The notes below the pieces were generated by a model. The model searched no databases, was not told where the DNA came from, and was given only the letters and a program-made list of their open reading frames with translations. A stretch of 47,964 nt of DNA, from contig JACKOX010000024.1 in NCBI GenBank assembly GCA_024233975.1, positions 1 through 47,964 on the forward strand, read 5' to 3'. The position numbers were made by a program, and so were the translations under genes. Numbering within the stretch: the stretch's first letter is position 1; every line of letters begins with the position of its first letter. Below, in pieces: positions 26,199 to 34,078 of this stretch. Origin of the DNA: Rhodanobacteraceae bacterium. GTDB lineage: Bacteria > Pseudomonadota > Gammaproteobacteria > Xanthomonadales > Xanthomonadaceae.

Positions 26199-26559
26199 CC
26201 ATCTCCACCGGCGCACCCTTGGGCAGGGCCGAAACCTCAATCGTGGAGCGCGCCGGGAACGGCTGCGGGAACACCTCGGCCATCACCGCGTTGACCTCGG
26301 CGAAGCGCGACAGGTCGGTGAGGTAGATGCCAACGCGCGCCACCTTCGACAGCGAACCACCCGCCGCCTCGCAGACCGCCGCCATGTTGCGGAACACCTG
26401 GCGCGTCATTTCGGCGAGGTCGCCATCAACGAGCTCACCGGTCGTGGGGTCCAGCGGAATCTGCCCGGACAGATAGACCGTATCGCCACAGCGCACCGCC
26501 TGCGAATACGGACCAATCGCGGCCGGCGCCTTGTCGGTGTGGATGATTTCTCGGGACAT
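26176..26559 (-). CDS. ridA: RidA-family enamine/imine deaminase
   Basis: This 127-residue protein (MSREIIHTDKAPAAIGPYSQ) is a complete YjgF/YER057c/UK114 family member that hydrolyses reactive 2-aminoacrylate-type enamines made by PLP enzymes. Conserved parts are GPYSQAV, LSGQIPLDPTTGEL, the catalytic-arginine region PFPARSTIEVSALPKGAPVE, and EMDAILVL. GAGG lies eight bases before the ATG. A GTG seven codons upstream is possible but has no ribosome site. The gene is upstream of and overlaps recG, a common order in gammaproteobacteria (spoT-ridA-recG). Confidence 0.95.
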   Translation of the reverse strand: MSREIIHTDKAPAAIGPYSQAVRCGDTVYLSGQIPLDPTTGELVDGDLAEMTRQVFRNMAAVCEAAGGSLSKVARVGIYLTDLSRFAEVNAVMAEVFPQPFPARSTIEVSALPKGAPVEMDAILVLD

Positions 26560-26613
26560 TCTCAACGCCTCGCCAATCACGGAAACGGCGATTGTACGGG
26601 ACTCACGAGCCGC

Positions 26614-26928
26614 TCAGCCGTTCCGCACCACCAGGGGAACAAGGAGACAGTGCAGCCATGCGTACGGCACGAGAAAGCAGACCAGGCAGAACAGCGCGGC
26701 GAGATGAAAAACTCCAAACGACATGCTGCCAAGGATGGATAGCGGCATTAGAGCGGCCATAGGGATCATGAAGCCGGAAAACAGCAGCGAAAGATAGAAC
26801 GGCAGCGAGCCAACGCTGACCCGAACACCACAGGCACCACACTGGACCGACTTGCTGGGCGAAAGGCCGAGCTTCCGCCAGCAACTCATGCATGGAACAC
26901 CGCAGGCGGGACAACCCAACGAGCGCAA
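26614..26928 (-). CDS. Small zinc-ribbon membrane protein, TTG start
   Basis: About 104 residues are coded in the gap between spoT and ridA. The N-terminus is a zinc ribbon (CPACG ... CGACG) with the linking phrase SCWRKLGLSPSKSVQ. Two membrane helices follow (SLPFYLSLLFSGFMIPMAAL, and FHLAALFCLVCFLVPYAWLH). I know this layout from a frequent small hypothetical family, but its role is unknown. There is no ATG ahead of the first cysteine, so a TTG at 26928 (or 26919) is the likely start. The frame continues upstream into spoT only as a shadow. Confidence 0.6.
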   Translation of the reverse strand: MRSLGCPACGVPCMSCWRKLGLSPSKSVQCGACGVRVSVGSLPFYLSLLFSGFMIPMAALMPLSILGSMSFGVFHLAALFCLVCFLVPYAWLHCLLVPLVVRNG

Positions 26929-26951
26929 AAATCTACCGCCGCTGATGAGGA

Positions 26952-29207
26952 TCAGAGCCGCCGCACGCCGTGGACGACGTTGAGGCGGCGCACGCGACGC
27001 ATCACCTTGGCGAGATGGCGGCGTCCCTGCACCTCGATGTCGAAATGCAGCACGGCGACGCGCAGGTCGCGCTCGCGGTATTCGACGTGGTCGATGTTGG
27101 ATTCGGCTTCGGCAATGGCCGATGCCACCTGCGCCAGCACGCCGGGCTTGTTCTCGACGTCGACGCGCAGCGCGGCGTGGTAGTCGCCGGTGACTTCGCG
27201 ATCCCAGGCCATCGGCACGCAGCGCTCCGGCGACTTGCGCAGCTCGGGCACGTTGCGGCACTCCTCGCGATGCACGACCACGCCCTTGCCTGCCGACAGG
27301 AAGCCCATGATCTCGTCGCCGGGAATCGGCAGACAGCAGTTGGCGAAGGTCAGAACACCGCGCTCGTGGCCACTGATGGTGATCAGGTCGAGGCGGCTGG
27401 GCGCCAGCGGCTCTGGCATCGGCGCGCCCTTCTGTGCGGTCAGCTGCTGCGCCACCTGCTGCGGCATGCGGTTGCCCAGCGCGATGTCGGCCAACAGTTC
27501 TTCCAGCCGACGGAAGCGGTTCTCGTCGAGGTATTTGTCGAGGCGCTTGTGTGGGATGCGATCCAGCGATGCATCCAGCGCACCCAGCGCGCGATCCAGC
27601 ATGCGATGCCCCAGCTCCACCGCGTCCTCGTGCTGCAGGCGCTTCAAGTGATGGCGGATGGCCGTGCGCGCCTTGCTGGTGGCGACGAACTCCAGCCAGT
27701 CGGCCTTGGGCATCGACGACTTCGCAGTGACGATCTCGATCTTCTGGCCACTGGCCAGCTTGCTGTGCAGCGGCGCGTTCTTCTTGTCGACGTAACCGGT
27801 GACCGCGTGGTTACCGACATCGGTATGCACGGCGTAGGCGAAGTCGAGCACCGTCGAATTACGCGGCAGCGCCAGGATGTCGCCCTTGGGCGTGAACACG
27901 TAGACCTCGTCCGGAAACAGGTCGACCTTGACGTTGTCGAGGAATTCCAGCGAGCTGCCGGCCACCTGCTGCGACTCCAGCAGGTTGCTGATCCAGGTGT
28001 GCGCGCGGCTCTGTGCGCTGTTCGGCGCATCGCCGCCGTGCTTGTAGACCCAATGCGCTGCGATACCTCGCTCGGCGATCAGGTCCATTTCCTCGGTGCG
28101 GATCTGGATTTCCACCGGCGCGCCATACGGCCCGAACAGAACCGTGTGCAGGCTCTGGTAGCCATTGGCCTTGGGAATGGCGATGAAATCGCGGAAGCGC
28201 GCATCGAATGGCTTGTAAAGCGCGTGCACCGCGCCGAGGACGTGGTAGCACTGCATCACGTTCTGCACGACGACGCGGAAGCCGAACACGTCCAGCACCT
28301 GCTCCAGCGTTTTGTGTTCGCTGCGCATCTTGCTGTAGATGCTGAATGGCGACTTCACCCGACCCATCACGCGCGCGCTGAGCCCTTCGTTGGTCAGCTT
28401 CTGCGCGATCTGCGCCTCCAGCTTGGCCATGGCCTCGCGGCGTACCACCGGCTGGCTGGCGATGCGCTTGGTGAGCACGGCGTGGCGGAACGGATTCATC
28501 GCCTTGAAGCCCAAATCCTGCAACTCGGCCTTGACGTGGTTCATGCCCAGCCGCTGCGCGATCGGCGCGTAGACTTCCAGCGTTTCGCGGGCAATGCGCC
28601 GGCGCGAGTCGCCGCTCATCGACCCGATGGTCCGCATGTTGTGCAGGCGGTCTGCCAGCTTGATCAGGATGACGCGCAGGTCGCGCGCCATCGCCAGCAG
28701 CATCTTGCGGAAGCTCTCGGCGGCAGCTTCCTGACGATCACGAAAATGCAGCTTATCCAGCTTGGTGACGCCGTCCACCAGGTCGGCGACGGTTTCACCG
28801 AACTCGCGCGAGATGGTCTCGCGGCTGATGTCGGTGTCTTCCAGCACGTCATGCAAGATCGCCGCGCAGATGGTCTGCTCGTCGAGCCGCATCTCGGCAA
28901 GAATGGTGGCCACCGCAAGCGGATGGGTGATGTACGGCTCGCCGCTCTTGCGGGTCTGGCCGACATGGGCCTCGTCGCCTAGTTCGAAGGCGCGATGGAT
29001 GCGGTCGACCTGATCCTCGTCGAGGTAGGCGGCCAGTTCGTCTTCGAGCTTGCCGTAGGCCGCCAGCGCCAGCGCCGAACCGGTTTCGTAGTCGCCGGGA
29101 ACGTCACTAGGATGGTCGGGATTATCCCGCGCGGCGACCGCCATGCCTGCGACGTCGGCAGGGGCAGACGGTACTTCAGCTTCTCGACGTTTGGCGCTGG
29201 GACTCAT
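26952..29207 (-). CDS. spoT: Bifunctional (p)ppGpp synthetase/hydrolase SpoT
   Basis: This 751-residue RelA/SpoT enzyme controls the stringent-response alarmone. It has an HD hydrolase domain with H95, H119-D120 and LEDTD, then LADRLHNMRT. The synthetase domain shows RDFIAIPKANGYQSLHT and EIQIRTEEMDLIAERGIAAH. TGS (VYVFTPKGDILALPRNS), helical, zinc-finger-like (FANCCLPIPGDEI) and C-terminal ACT (ALRVDVENKPGVLAQ) domains follow. Both catalytic domains look active. It has about 40 extra N-terminal residues compared with the E. coli protein. The order gmk-rpoZ-spoT is the classic gammaproteobacterial one. Confidence 0.97.
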   Translation of the reverse strand: MSPSAKRREAEVPSAPADVAGMAVAARDNPDHPSDVPGDYETGSALALAAYGKLEDELAAYLDEDQVDRIHRAFELGDEAHVGQTRKSGEPYITHPLAVATILAEMRLDEQTICAAILHDVLEDTDISRETISREFGETVADLVDGVTKLDKLHFRDRQEAAAESFRKMLLAMARDLRVILIKLADRLHNMRTIGSMSGDSRRRIARETLEVYAPIAQRLGMNHVKAELQDLGFKAMNPFRHAVLTKRIASQPVVRREAMAKLEAQIAQKLTNEGLSARVMGRVKSPFSIYSKMRSEHKTLEQVLDVFGFRVVVQNVMQCYHVLGAVHALYKPFDARFRDFIAIPKANGYQSLHTVLFGPYGAPVEIQIRTEEMDLIAERGIAAHWVYKHGGDAPNSAQSRAHTWISNLLESQQVAGSSLEFLDNVKVDLFPDEVYVFTPKGDILALPRNSTVLDFAYAVHTDVGNHAVTGYVDKKNAPLHSKLASGQKIEIVTAKSSMPKADWLEFVATSKARTAIRHHLKRLQHEDAVELGHRMLDRALGALDASLDRIPHKRLDKYLDENRFRRLEELLADIALGNRMPQQVAQQLTAQKGAPMPEPLAPSRLDLITISGHERGVLTFANCCLPIPGDEIMGFLSAGKGVVVHREECRNVPELRKSPERCVPMAWDREVTGDYHAALRVDVENKPGVLAQVASAIAEAESNIDHVEYRERDLRVAVLHFDIEVQGRRHLAKVMRRVRRLNVVHGVRRL

Positions 29208-29246
29208 GATGCGAGCCTACGCGGGCGCTTGCCGGACGGCAACGCC

Positions 29247-29269
29247 GGGATGGCCGTTGCGGCCATCCC
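29247..29269. other. Hairpin between rpoZ and spoT
   Basis: A perfect 9-bp stem (GGGATGGCC with its complement) and a GTTGC loop lie in the 100-base gap. No T-run follows on the minus strand, so it may act as an mRNA stability or partial attenuation element, not as a full terminator. Confidence 0.4.
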
Positions 29270-29308
29270 CAATGTTCAGTGGGCGACCCGGCGTGCGGGC
29301 CGGACGAC

Positions 29309-29608
29309 TCAGAGGTCGTCGCCACCCTTGCCCAGGTCTTCGTCGACCTCGGCAGCCGCCCATTCCAGGGCTTCACGCTCGGCACGCTCGCGCTCGGCGG
29401 CGTCGACCTGGTCGATCAGCTCGGAATTCACGGTCTGCGCGGCGATTTCGCGCAGCGCCAGCACGGTGGACTTGTCATCGTGCTCGGCGTTTTCCAGGGT
29501 CGCTTCCACGCCCTTGGACAGCTGGCGGGCGCGCTTGGACGCCATCAGCACCAGTTCGAAACGGTTATCGACAACCTTCAGGCAGTCTTCAACGGTAATG
29601 CGGGCCAT
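29309..29608 (-). CDS. rpoZ: RNA polymerase omega subunit
   Basis: This 99-residue protein begins MARITVEDCLKVVDNRFELV and continues with LMASKRARQL and KSTVLALREIAAQTVN, the standard omega core that helps fold beta-prime and forms part of a ppGpp site. The acidic C-terminal tail (ALEWAAAEVDEDLGKGGDDL) is typical. The start at 29608 fits the family; the longer upstream frame is not coding. It has its own promoter. Confidence 0.96.
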   Translation of the reverse strand: MARITVEDCLKVVDNRFELVLMASKRARQLSKGVEATLENAEHDDKSTVLALREIAAQTVNSELIDQVDAAERERAEREALEWAAAEVDEDLGKGGDDL

Positions 29609-29654
29609 AAGTCTCCGGACGGCGGACCGTCTTGACAGATGCAAAGGGGCGCGG

Positions 29655-29683
29655 ATTGTACGGCTGCGGCGGCCGGGATGCAA
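29655..29683 (-). promoter_or_regulatory. Putative sigma-70 promoter of rpoZ-spoT
   Basis: On the minus strand TTGCAT (29678-29683) and TACAAT (29655-29660) are separated by 17 bases, about 47 bases upstream of the rpoZ ATG. Confidence 0.55.
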
Positions 29684-29741
29684 CGCAAAGCACTCCACCA
29701 CGCTTGCAAATCAATCGCTTGCGGCAAAACCGACCTCGGAA

Positions 29742-30386
29742 CTACTCCGCCAGCAATGTCTCGATCAGCTTTGGATGGCGAAGCTGCTGGATGCCGGTGC
29801 GGCGGCGGCTGGCGCTGAAGACGGCGCACATCTCGTCCACCGAGCGGTCGAAATCCTCGTTGATGACGACGTAGTCGAACTCGTTGTAGTGCGACATTTC
29901 CTCGCGCGCAGCGGCGAGGCGCTGCTGGATCACTTCCTCGCTGTCCTGGCCGCGGGTACGCATGCGCTGCTCCAGCGCCTCGCGCGAGGGCGGCAGGATG
30001 AACACGCCGATGGCTTCCGGCACTTTCTCGCGCACCTGGCGCGCACCCTGCCAGTCGATTTCCAGCAGCACGTCGTGCCCGGCGGCCAGCTGCGGTTCCA
30101 CCGACTGCCGCGCGGTGCCCTTCCAGTCGCCATGAACCAGCGCGTGCTCGAAGAAATCGCCAGCGGCGACCATCTGCTCGAACTGTTCGGCGCTGACGAA
30201 ATGGTAGTGGTGCGCGTGGCGTTCACCAGGACGCGCCTTGCGCGAGGTGAACGAGATCGACAGGCGGATGTTCGGGTCGCGGTCGAGGCAGGCGTTGACC
30301 AGACTCGACTTGCCCGCACCCGACGGCGCCGCGACGATGAACAGGATGCCGCGCGCCGGCTTGCCGTTGTCTGCGAGGCTGCTCAT
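29742..30386 (-). CDS. gmk: Guanylate kinase
   Basis: This 214-residue enzyme phosphorylates GMP to GDP. It has P-loop APSGAGKSSL near residue 17, the GMP-binding stretch SFTSRKARPGERHAHHYHFV, and EIDWQGARQVREKVP. The start taken is ATG 30386 (MSSLADNGK), just after the yicC stop. A TTG five codons earlier (30401) would overlap yicC. It is the usual partner of rpoZ and spoT. Confidence 0.95.
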   Translation of the reverse strand: MSSLADNGKPARGILFIVAAPSGAGKSSLVNACLDRDPNIRLSISFTSRKARPGERHAHHYHFVSAEQFEQMVAAGDFFEHALVHGDWKGTARQSVEPQLAAGHDVLLEIDWQGARQVREKVPEAIGVFILPPSREALEQRMRTRGQDSEEVIQQRLAAAREEMSHYNEFDYVVINEDFDRSVDEMCAVFSASRRRTGIQQLRHPKLIETLLAE

Positions 30387-30393
30387 GTAGGCA

Positions 30394-31260
30394 TTACTCA
30401 AGGTTCTGTACCTGTTCGCGGAGCTGCTCGATCAGCACCTTGAGGTCCACCGCCAGCTGGCTGGTGCGCGGATCCACCGACTTCGAGCCCAGCGTATTGG
30501 CTTCGCGGTTGAACTCCTGCATCAGGAAGTCCAGGCGACGACCAATCGGCTCGCCGCTGTCGAGTACGCGACGCGCCTCGGCGACGTGTGCGGCGAGGCG
30601 ATCCAGCTCCTCGTCCACGTCCAGCTTCGACAGGCCCAGCACCAGTTCCTGCTCGATGCGGCCCGGATCGATGGGCGTGCTGAATTCGGACAGTTTGGTT
30701 TCCAGCTTGGCCTTCAGCGCGGCGCGGATTTCCGGCAGCCACTCGCGGACCTTCTCCGCCAGCGCCGCGATACCGTCCAATCGCTCGCGCATGGCGTCGG
30801 CCAGTTTCTGACCCTCACGTTCGCGCGAGGCAATGAAGCCGTCGATGACCTCGTCGGCCAGCGCCAGCGCCTGCTCGTGCAGACCGACCAGGTCGGCCGG
30901 ACGCTCGTCGATCACGCCGGGGAAACGCAGCAGCTCGGAAAATTCGGTGCGCAGACCGGGAAACTTCGACTCCAGCGAAGTCGCCAGCTGGCCCAGCTGG
31001 CCCAGCAGCTCGTCATTGACGCGCAACGACGCGGAACTGCTCGCAGCGGACCTCAAACGCAGTCCCATGTCGACCTTGCCACGCTGCACGCGCGCGCTGA
31101 CCCGCTCGCGCAGCTGGGGCTCCAGCACGCGCAGGTCCTCCGGCAGCTTGATGGTCAGCTCGAGGAAGCGGTGGTTGACCGAGCGCATCTCGCCGCTGAG
31201 CAGGCCGTTGTCGGTATCGCGCTCGGCGCTGCCGTAGCCGGTCATGCTGCGTACGCTCAC
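30394..31260 (-). CDS. yicC: YicC/YloC-family endoribonuclease
   Basis: This 288-residue protein begins SVRSMTGYGSAERDT and carries EMRSVNHRFLELTIKLPEDL, LSKLDVDEELDRLAAHVAEA and the closing FLMQEFNREANTLGSKS. These are hallmark segments of the YicC family, an endoribonuclease linked to sRNA turnover. The start is GTG 31260, with GGAGG seven bases upstream. The much longer open frame beyond it is antisense to rph and not real. It is divergent from rph, a very conserved arrangement. Confidence 0.94.
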   Translation of the reverse strand: MSVRSMTGYGSAERDTDNGLLSGEMRSVNHRFLELTIKLPEDLRVLEPQLRERVSARVQRGKVDMGLRLRSAASSSASLRVNDELLGQLGQLATSLESKFPGLRTEFSELLRFPGVIDERPADLVGLHEQALALADEVIDGFIASREREGQKLADAMRERLDGIAALAEKVREWLPEIRAALKAKLETKLSEFSTPIDPGRIEQELVLGLSKLDVDEELDRLAAHVAEARRVLDSGEPIGRRLDFLMQEFNREANTLGSKSVDPRTSQLAVDLKVLIEQLREQVQNLE

Positions 31261-31393
31261 CGGAAGGCCTCCACGAAACGGGCAGTACCGGCGGACGAAA
31301 GAGCGAAAGGCATGCGAAAACCCGGTGCGGCGCGAGGGTGCGCGGGGAGCGAATGGTAAACTGCCCGGCCCGAATGCCCAAACCGGAACCACC

Positions 31394-32125
31394 TTGTCCG
31401 ACTTCAAACGACCCAGCGGCCGCGCCGCCGACCAGCTGCGCGAGATCCGCATCCAGCGCCATTTCACCCGCCACGCCGAAGGTTCGGTGCTGGTCTGTTT
31501 CGGCGATACCCAGGTGCTGTGCACGGCCAGCGTGGACAACCGCGTGCCGCCGTGGTTGCGCGGCAAGGGCGAAGGCTGGGTCACCGGCGAATACGGCATG
31601 CTGCCGCGCGCCACGCATACCCGCGGTGATCGCGAAGCCGCGCGCGGCAAACAGAGCGGTCGCACCCAGGAGATCCAGCGCCTGATCGGTCGCAGCCTGC
31701 GCGCCTGCGTCGACCGCAAGGCGCTGGGCGAGCGCGTGATCACGCTGGACTGCGACGTACTGCAGGCCGATGGCGGCACCCGCACGGCAGCCATCACCGG
31801 CGCCTGGGTAGCGCTAAGCGATGCCGTCAACGGGCTGGTCAAGTCCGGCGAGATCAAGTCCAATCCGATCCACGGCGGCATCGCCGCGGTGTCGGTGGGC
31901 GTGTATCGCGGCGTACCGGTGCTGGACCTCGACTACGCCGAGGACAGCGACTGCGACACCGACATGAACGTGGTGATGAACGACGGCGGCGGTTTCATCG
32001 AGGTGCAGGGCACGGCCGAAGGCCACGCCTTCCGCCGTGGCGAGATGGACGCGCTGCTGGATCTGGCGCAGGCTGGCATCGCATTACTGGTCGAGTCCCA
32101 GCGACAGGCGCTGGCGGGCAGCTGA
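31394..32125 (+). CDS. rph: Ribonuclease PH
   Basis: This 243-residue phosphorolytic 3'-5' exoribonuclease trims tRNA 3' ends. Motifs include RPSGRAADQLREIRIQRHFT, GKGEGWVTGEYGMLPRATHT, IQRLIGRSLRACVD, LDCDVLQADGGTRTAAITGA and DLDYAEDSDCDTDMNVVM (catalytic acids). The start is TTG 31394 because no in-frame ATG or GTG fits the family N-terminus (MSDFKRPSGR). Upstream lies the 133-base divergent gap to yicC. rdgB follows after 31 bases. Confidence 0.96.
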   Translation: MSDFKRPSGRAADQLREIRIQRHFTRHAEGSVLVCFGDTQVLCTASVDNRVPPWLRGKGEGWVTGEYGMLPRATHTRGDREAARGKQSGRTQEIQRLIGRSLRACVDRKALGERVITLDCDVLQADGGTRTAAITGAWVALSDAVNGLVKSGEIKSNPIHGGIAAVSVGVYRGVPVLDLDYAEDSDCDTDMNVVMNDGGGFIEVQGTAEGHAFRRGEMDALLDLAQAGIALLVESQRQALAGS

Positions 32126-32156
32126 AGCAGCACCAACGGCATCGGGAGAGACCGCC

Positions 32157-32759
32157 ATGAAAGGCCAACGCGTGGTCCTGGCCAGCAGCAATGCCGGCAA
32201 GCTCGCCGAATTCGACGGGCTGGCGAAAACCATCGACGTCGAGCTGGTCAAGCAGGATGACCTCGGCATCAGCGGCGGTGAGGAAAACGGCCTCAGCTTC
32301 GTCGAAAACGCGCTGATCAAGGCACGGCATGCGTCGTTCCAGAGCGGTCTGCCGGCGCTGGCCGATGACTCCGGCCTGTGCGTCGACGCCCTGGACGGCA
32401 TGCCCGGCCTGCGCTCCGCGCGCTATGCGGGCGATGATGCCAGCGCCGAGGACAACATCGACAAGCTGCTGCTGGCGATGAAGGACGTGCCCACCGAAAG
32501 GCGACACGCCCACTTCTACTGCATCCTGGTCTACCTGCGTCATCCGGAAGACCCGAGCCCGCTGATTGCCGAAGGCTTCTGGCACGGACGCATCCTCGAA
32601 AGCCGGCGCGGCAAGGGCGGCTTCGGCTACGACGCGGTGTTCTTCGATCCGCTGGTTGGCCTCACCGCTGCCGAACTGTCGGCGGACTCCAAGCGCGTCA
32701 TCAGCCATCGCGGACAGGCGCTGTACGAGCTGCGTCGCAAGATCTATCGCCTGAAGTAG
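32157..32759 (+). CDS. rdgB: Non-canonical purine NTP pyrophosphatase (dITP/XTP)
   Basis: This 200-residue HAM1/RdgB enzyme cleanses the nucleotide pool by hydrolysing dITP, ITP and XTP to monophosphates. Motifs are VVLASSNAGKLAEF (residues 6-19), SFVENALIKARHAS, ALADDSGLCVDALDGMPGL, RYAGDDASAEDN and GFGYDAVFFDP near the end. GGGAG lies upstream of the ATG. It sits between rph and hemW, as in many gammaproteobacteria. Confidence 0.97.
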   Translation: MKGQRVVLASSNAGKLAEFDGLAKTIDVELVKQDDLGISGGEENGLSFVENALIKARHASFQSGLPALADDSGLCVDALDGMPGLRSARYAGDDASAEDNIDKLLLAMKDVPTERRHAHFYCILVYLRHPEDPSPLIAEGFWHGRILESRRGKGGFGYDAVFFDPLVGLTAAELSADSKRVISHRGQALYELRRKIYRLK

Positions 32760-32790
32760 GCGCAAGGTGCGTGCTGATTCTGGCGACCCC

Positions 32791-33963
32791 ATGCAGACAG
32801 GCGCAACATTGCTGACGCCAGGCTTGTCGCTGTACATCCACATCCCGTGGTGCGTGCGCAAATGCCCGTACTGCGACTTCAACTCGCATGCGCGCGGCGC
32901 GGAGCTGCCGGAAACCGACTACGTCGCCGCACTGATGGCCGACCTGGAACAGGATCTGCCGCTGGTCTGGGGCCGTCCGGTACACAGCATCTTTTTCGGC
33001 GGCGGCACGCCCTCGCTGTTCTCGGCGCGCGCGATTGGCGACATCCTCGATGGCGTGGGTGCACGACTGAATCTCGCACCGGGCCTGGAAGTCACGCTGG
33101 AATGCAATCCGGGCACCGCCGAACACGACCGTTTCGAAGGCTATCGCGCCGCCGGCGTGAACCGTCTCAGCTTCGGCATCCAGAGTTTCGATGACGGCTG
33201 CCTAGAACGGCTCGGCCGTATTCACAACGCCAGCGAAGCCGAAGCGGCTGTGCGCATGGCGAAAGCCGCCGGCTTCGACGACTTCAACCTCGACCTGATG
33301 TTCGCCCTGCCCGGCCAGACGCTCGACATGGCGCTACGCGACATCGAACGCGCGCTGGCGCAGGAGCCGACACACCTGTCGCACTACCAGCTGACCCTGG
33401 AACCGAACACCGTGTTCGCGGCGAAGCCACCGGCCGGCATTCCGGACGAGGACGGTGCCTGGGACATCCAGGACGCCTGCCACCAGCGCCTGTCCGATGC
33501 CGGATTCGCCAGCTACGAGGTGTCGGCCTGGGCGCGTCCCGGCCATCAATGCCGGCACAACCTGAATTACTGGCGCTTCGGCGACTACCTCGGCATCGGC
33601 GCCGGCGCGCATGGCAAGGTCACGCTGCCGGCAGAGGAGCGCATCCTGCGCCGCTGGAAGCACAAGCACCCGGCGCGCTATCTTGAAACCGCCGCCACGT
33701 CGGAAAGGATCGGCGGCGACGAGGACATCAGCCCGGCGCAGCGGCCGTTCGAATACATGCTCAACGTCCTGCGACTGGTCGACGGCGTACCGGCAAGTGA
33801 TTTCGAAGCACGCACCGGCCTCCCACTCGACCAGCTGCAGGGGCCACTGGAAGAGGCCCGTAACCGAGGGTGGCTGGTCGCGGACAGCAGGCGAATCCAG
33901 CCAACCGAACTCGGTCGGCGATTCACCAATGACGTCATCAGCCTGTTCCTCGCCGCCGACTGA
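32791..33963 (+). CDS. hemW: Radical SAM heme chaperone HemW
   Basis: This 390-residue radical-SAM protein is close to oxygen-independent coproporphyrinogen oxidase but of the HemW heme-chaperone class. The cluster motif is C21-x3-C25-x2-C28-D-F30, where the Phe fits HemW; HemN has a further Cys at that position. FFGGGTPSLFS, ECNPGTAEHDR, NRLSFGIQSFDD and NLDLMFALPGQT are conserved. The C-terminal HemW domain (HNLNYWRFGDYLGIGAGAHG) is complete. The start could also be a GTG at 32767; neither has a strong ribosome site. It is probably co-transcribed with rdgB. Confidence 0.95.
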   Translation: MQTGATLLTPGLSLYIHIPWCVRKCPYCDFNSHARGAELPETDYVAALMADLEQDLPLVWGRPVHSIFFGGGTPSLFSARAIGDILDGVGARLNLAPGLEVTLECNPGTAEHDRFEGYRAAGVNRLSFGIQSFDDGCLERLGRIHNASEAEAAVRMAKAAGFDDFNLDLMFALPGQTLDMALRDIERALAQEPTHLSHYQLTLEPNTVFAAKPPAGIPDEDGAWDIQDACHQRLSDAGFASYEVSAWARPGHQCRHNLNYWRFGDYLGIGAGAHGKVTLPAEERILRRWKHKHPARYLETAATSERIGGDEDISPAQRPFEYMLNVLRLVDGVPASDFEARTGLPLDQLQGPLEEARNRGWLVADSRRIQPTELGRRFTNDVISLFLAAD

Positions 33964-33993
33964 CGCCCCGGACTGGCATCCAGTGGCGTAAAA

Positions 33994-34011
33994 GTGTGAA
34001 ATGCATCACAC
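33994..34011. promoter_or_regulatory. Perfect CRP/Clp-type operator GTGTGA-N6-TCACAC
   Basis: The site reads GTGTGAAATGCATCACAC, a full match to the TGTGA-N6-TCACA consensus bound by CRP and by the Xanthomonas homologue Clp. Its centre is about 76 bases before the DUF1631 start, in the 115-base gap after hemW. A GATAAC -10-like element at 34055-34060 would put the site near -64, a class I activation position (inference). Confidence 0.6.
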
Positions 34012-34078
34012 GAAGGGCGGGCGATTGAAGCCTGCCGTTTTCCGCTGCAGTTGGGATAACTCCAGGTGGGAGAGCAAC

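Noticed and set aside
26970..28982. 670-codon open frame on the plus strand
   Set aside because: It is exactly antisense to spoT, with no ribosome site and a composition set by high-GC codon bias of the true gene.
31261..31881. Upstream extension of the yicC frame
   Set aside because: It overlaps rph in antisense, and a GTG at 31260 with GGAGG fits the YicC N-terminus.
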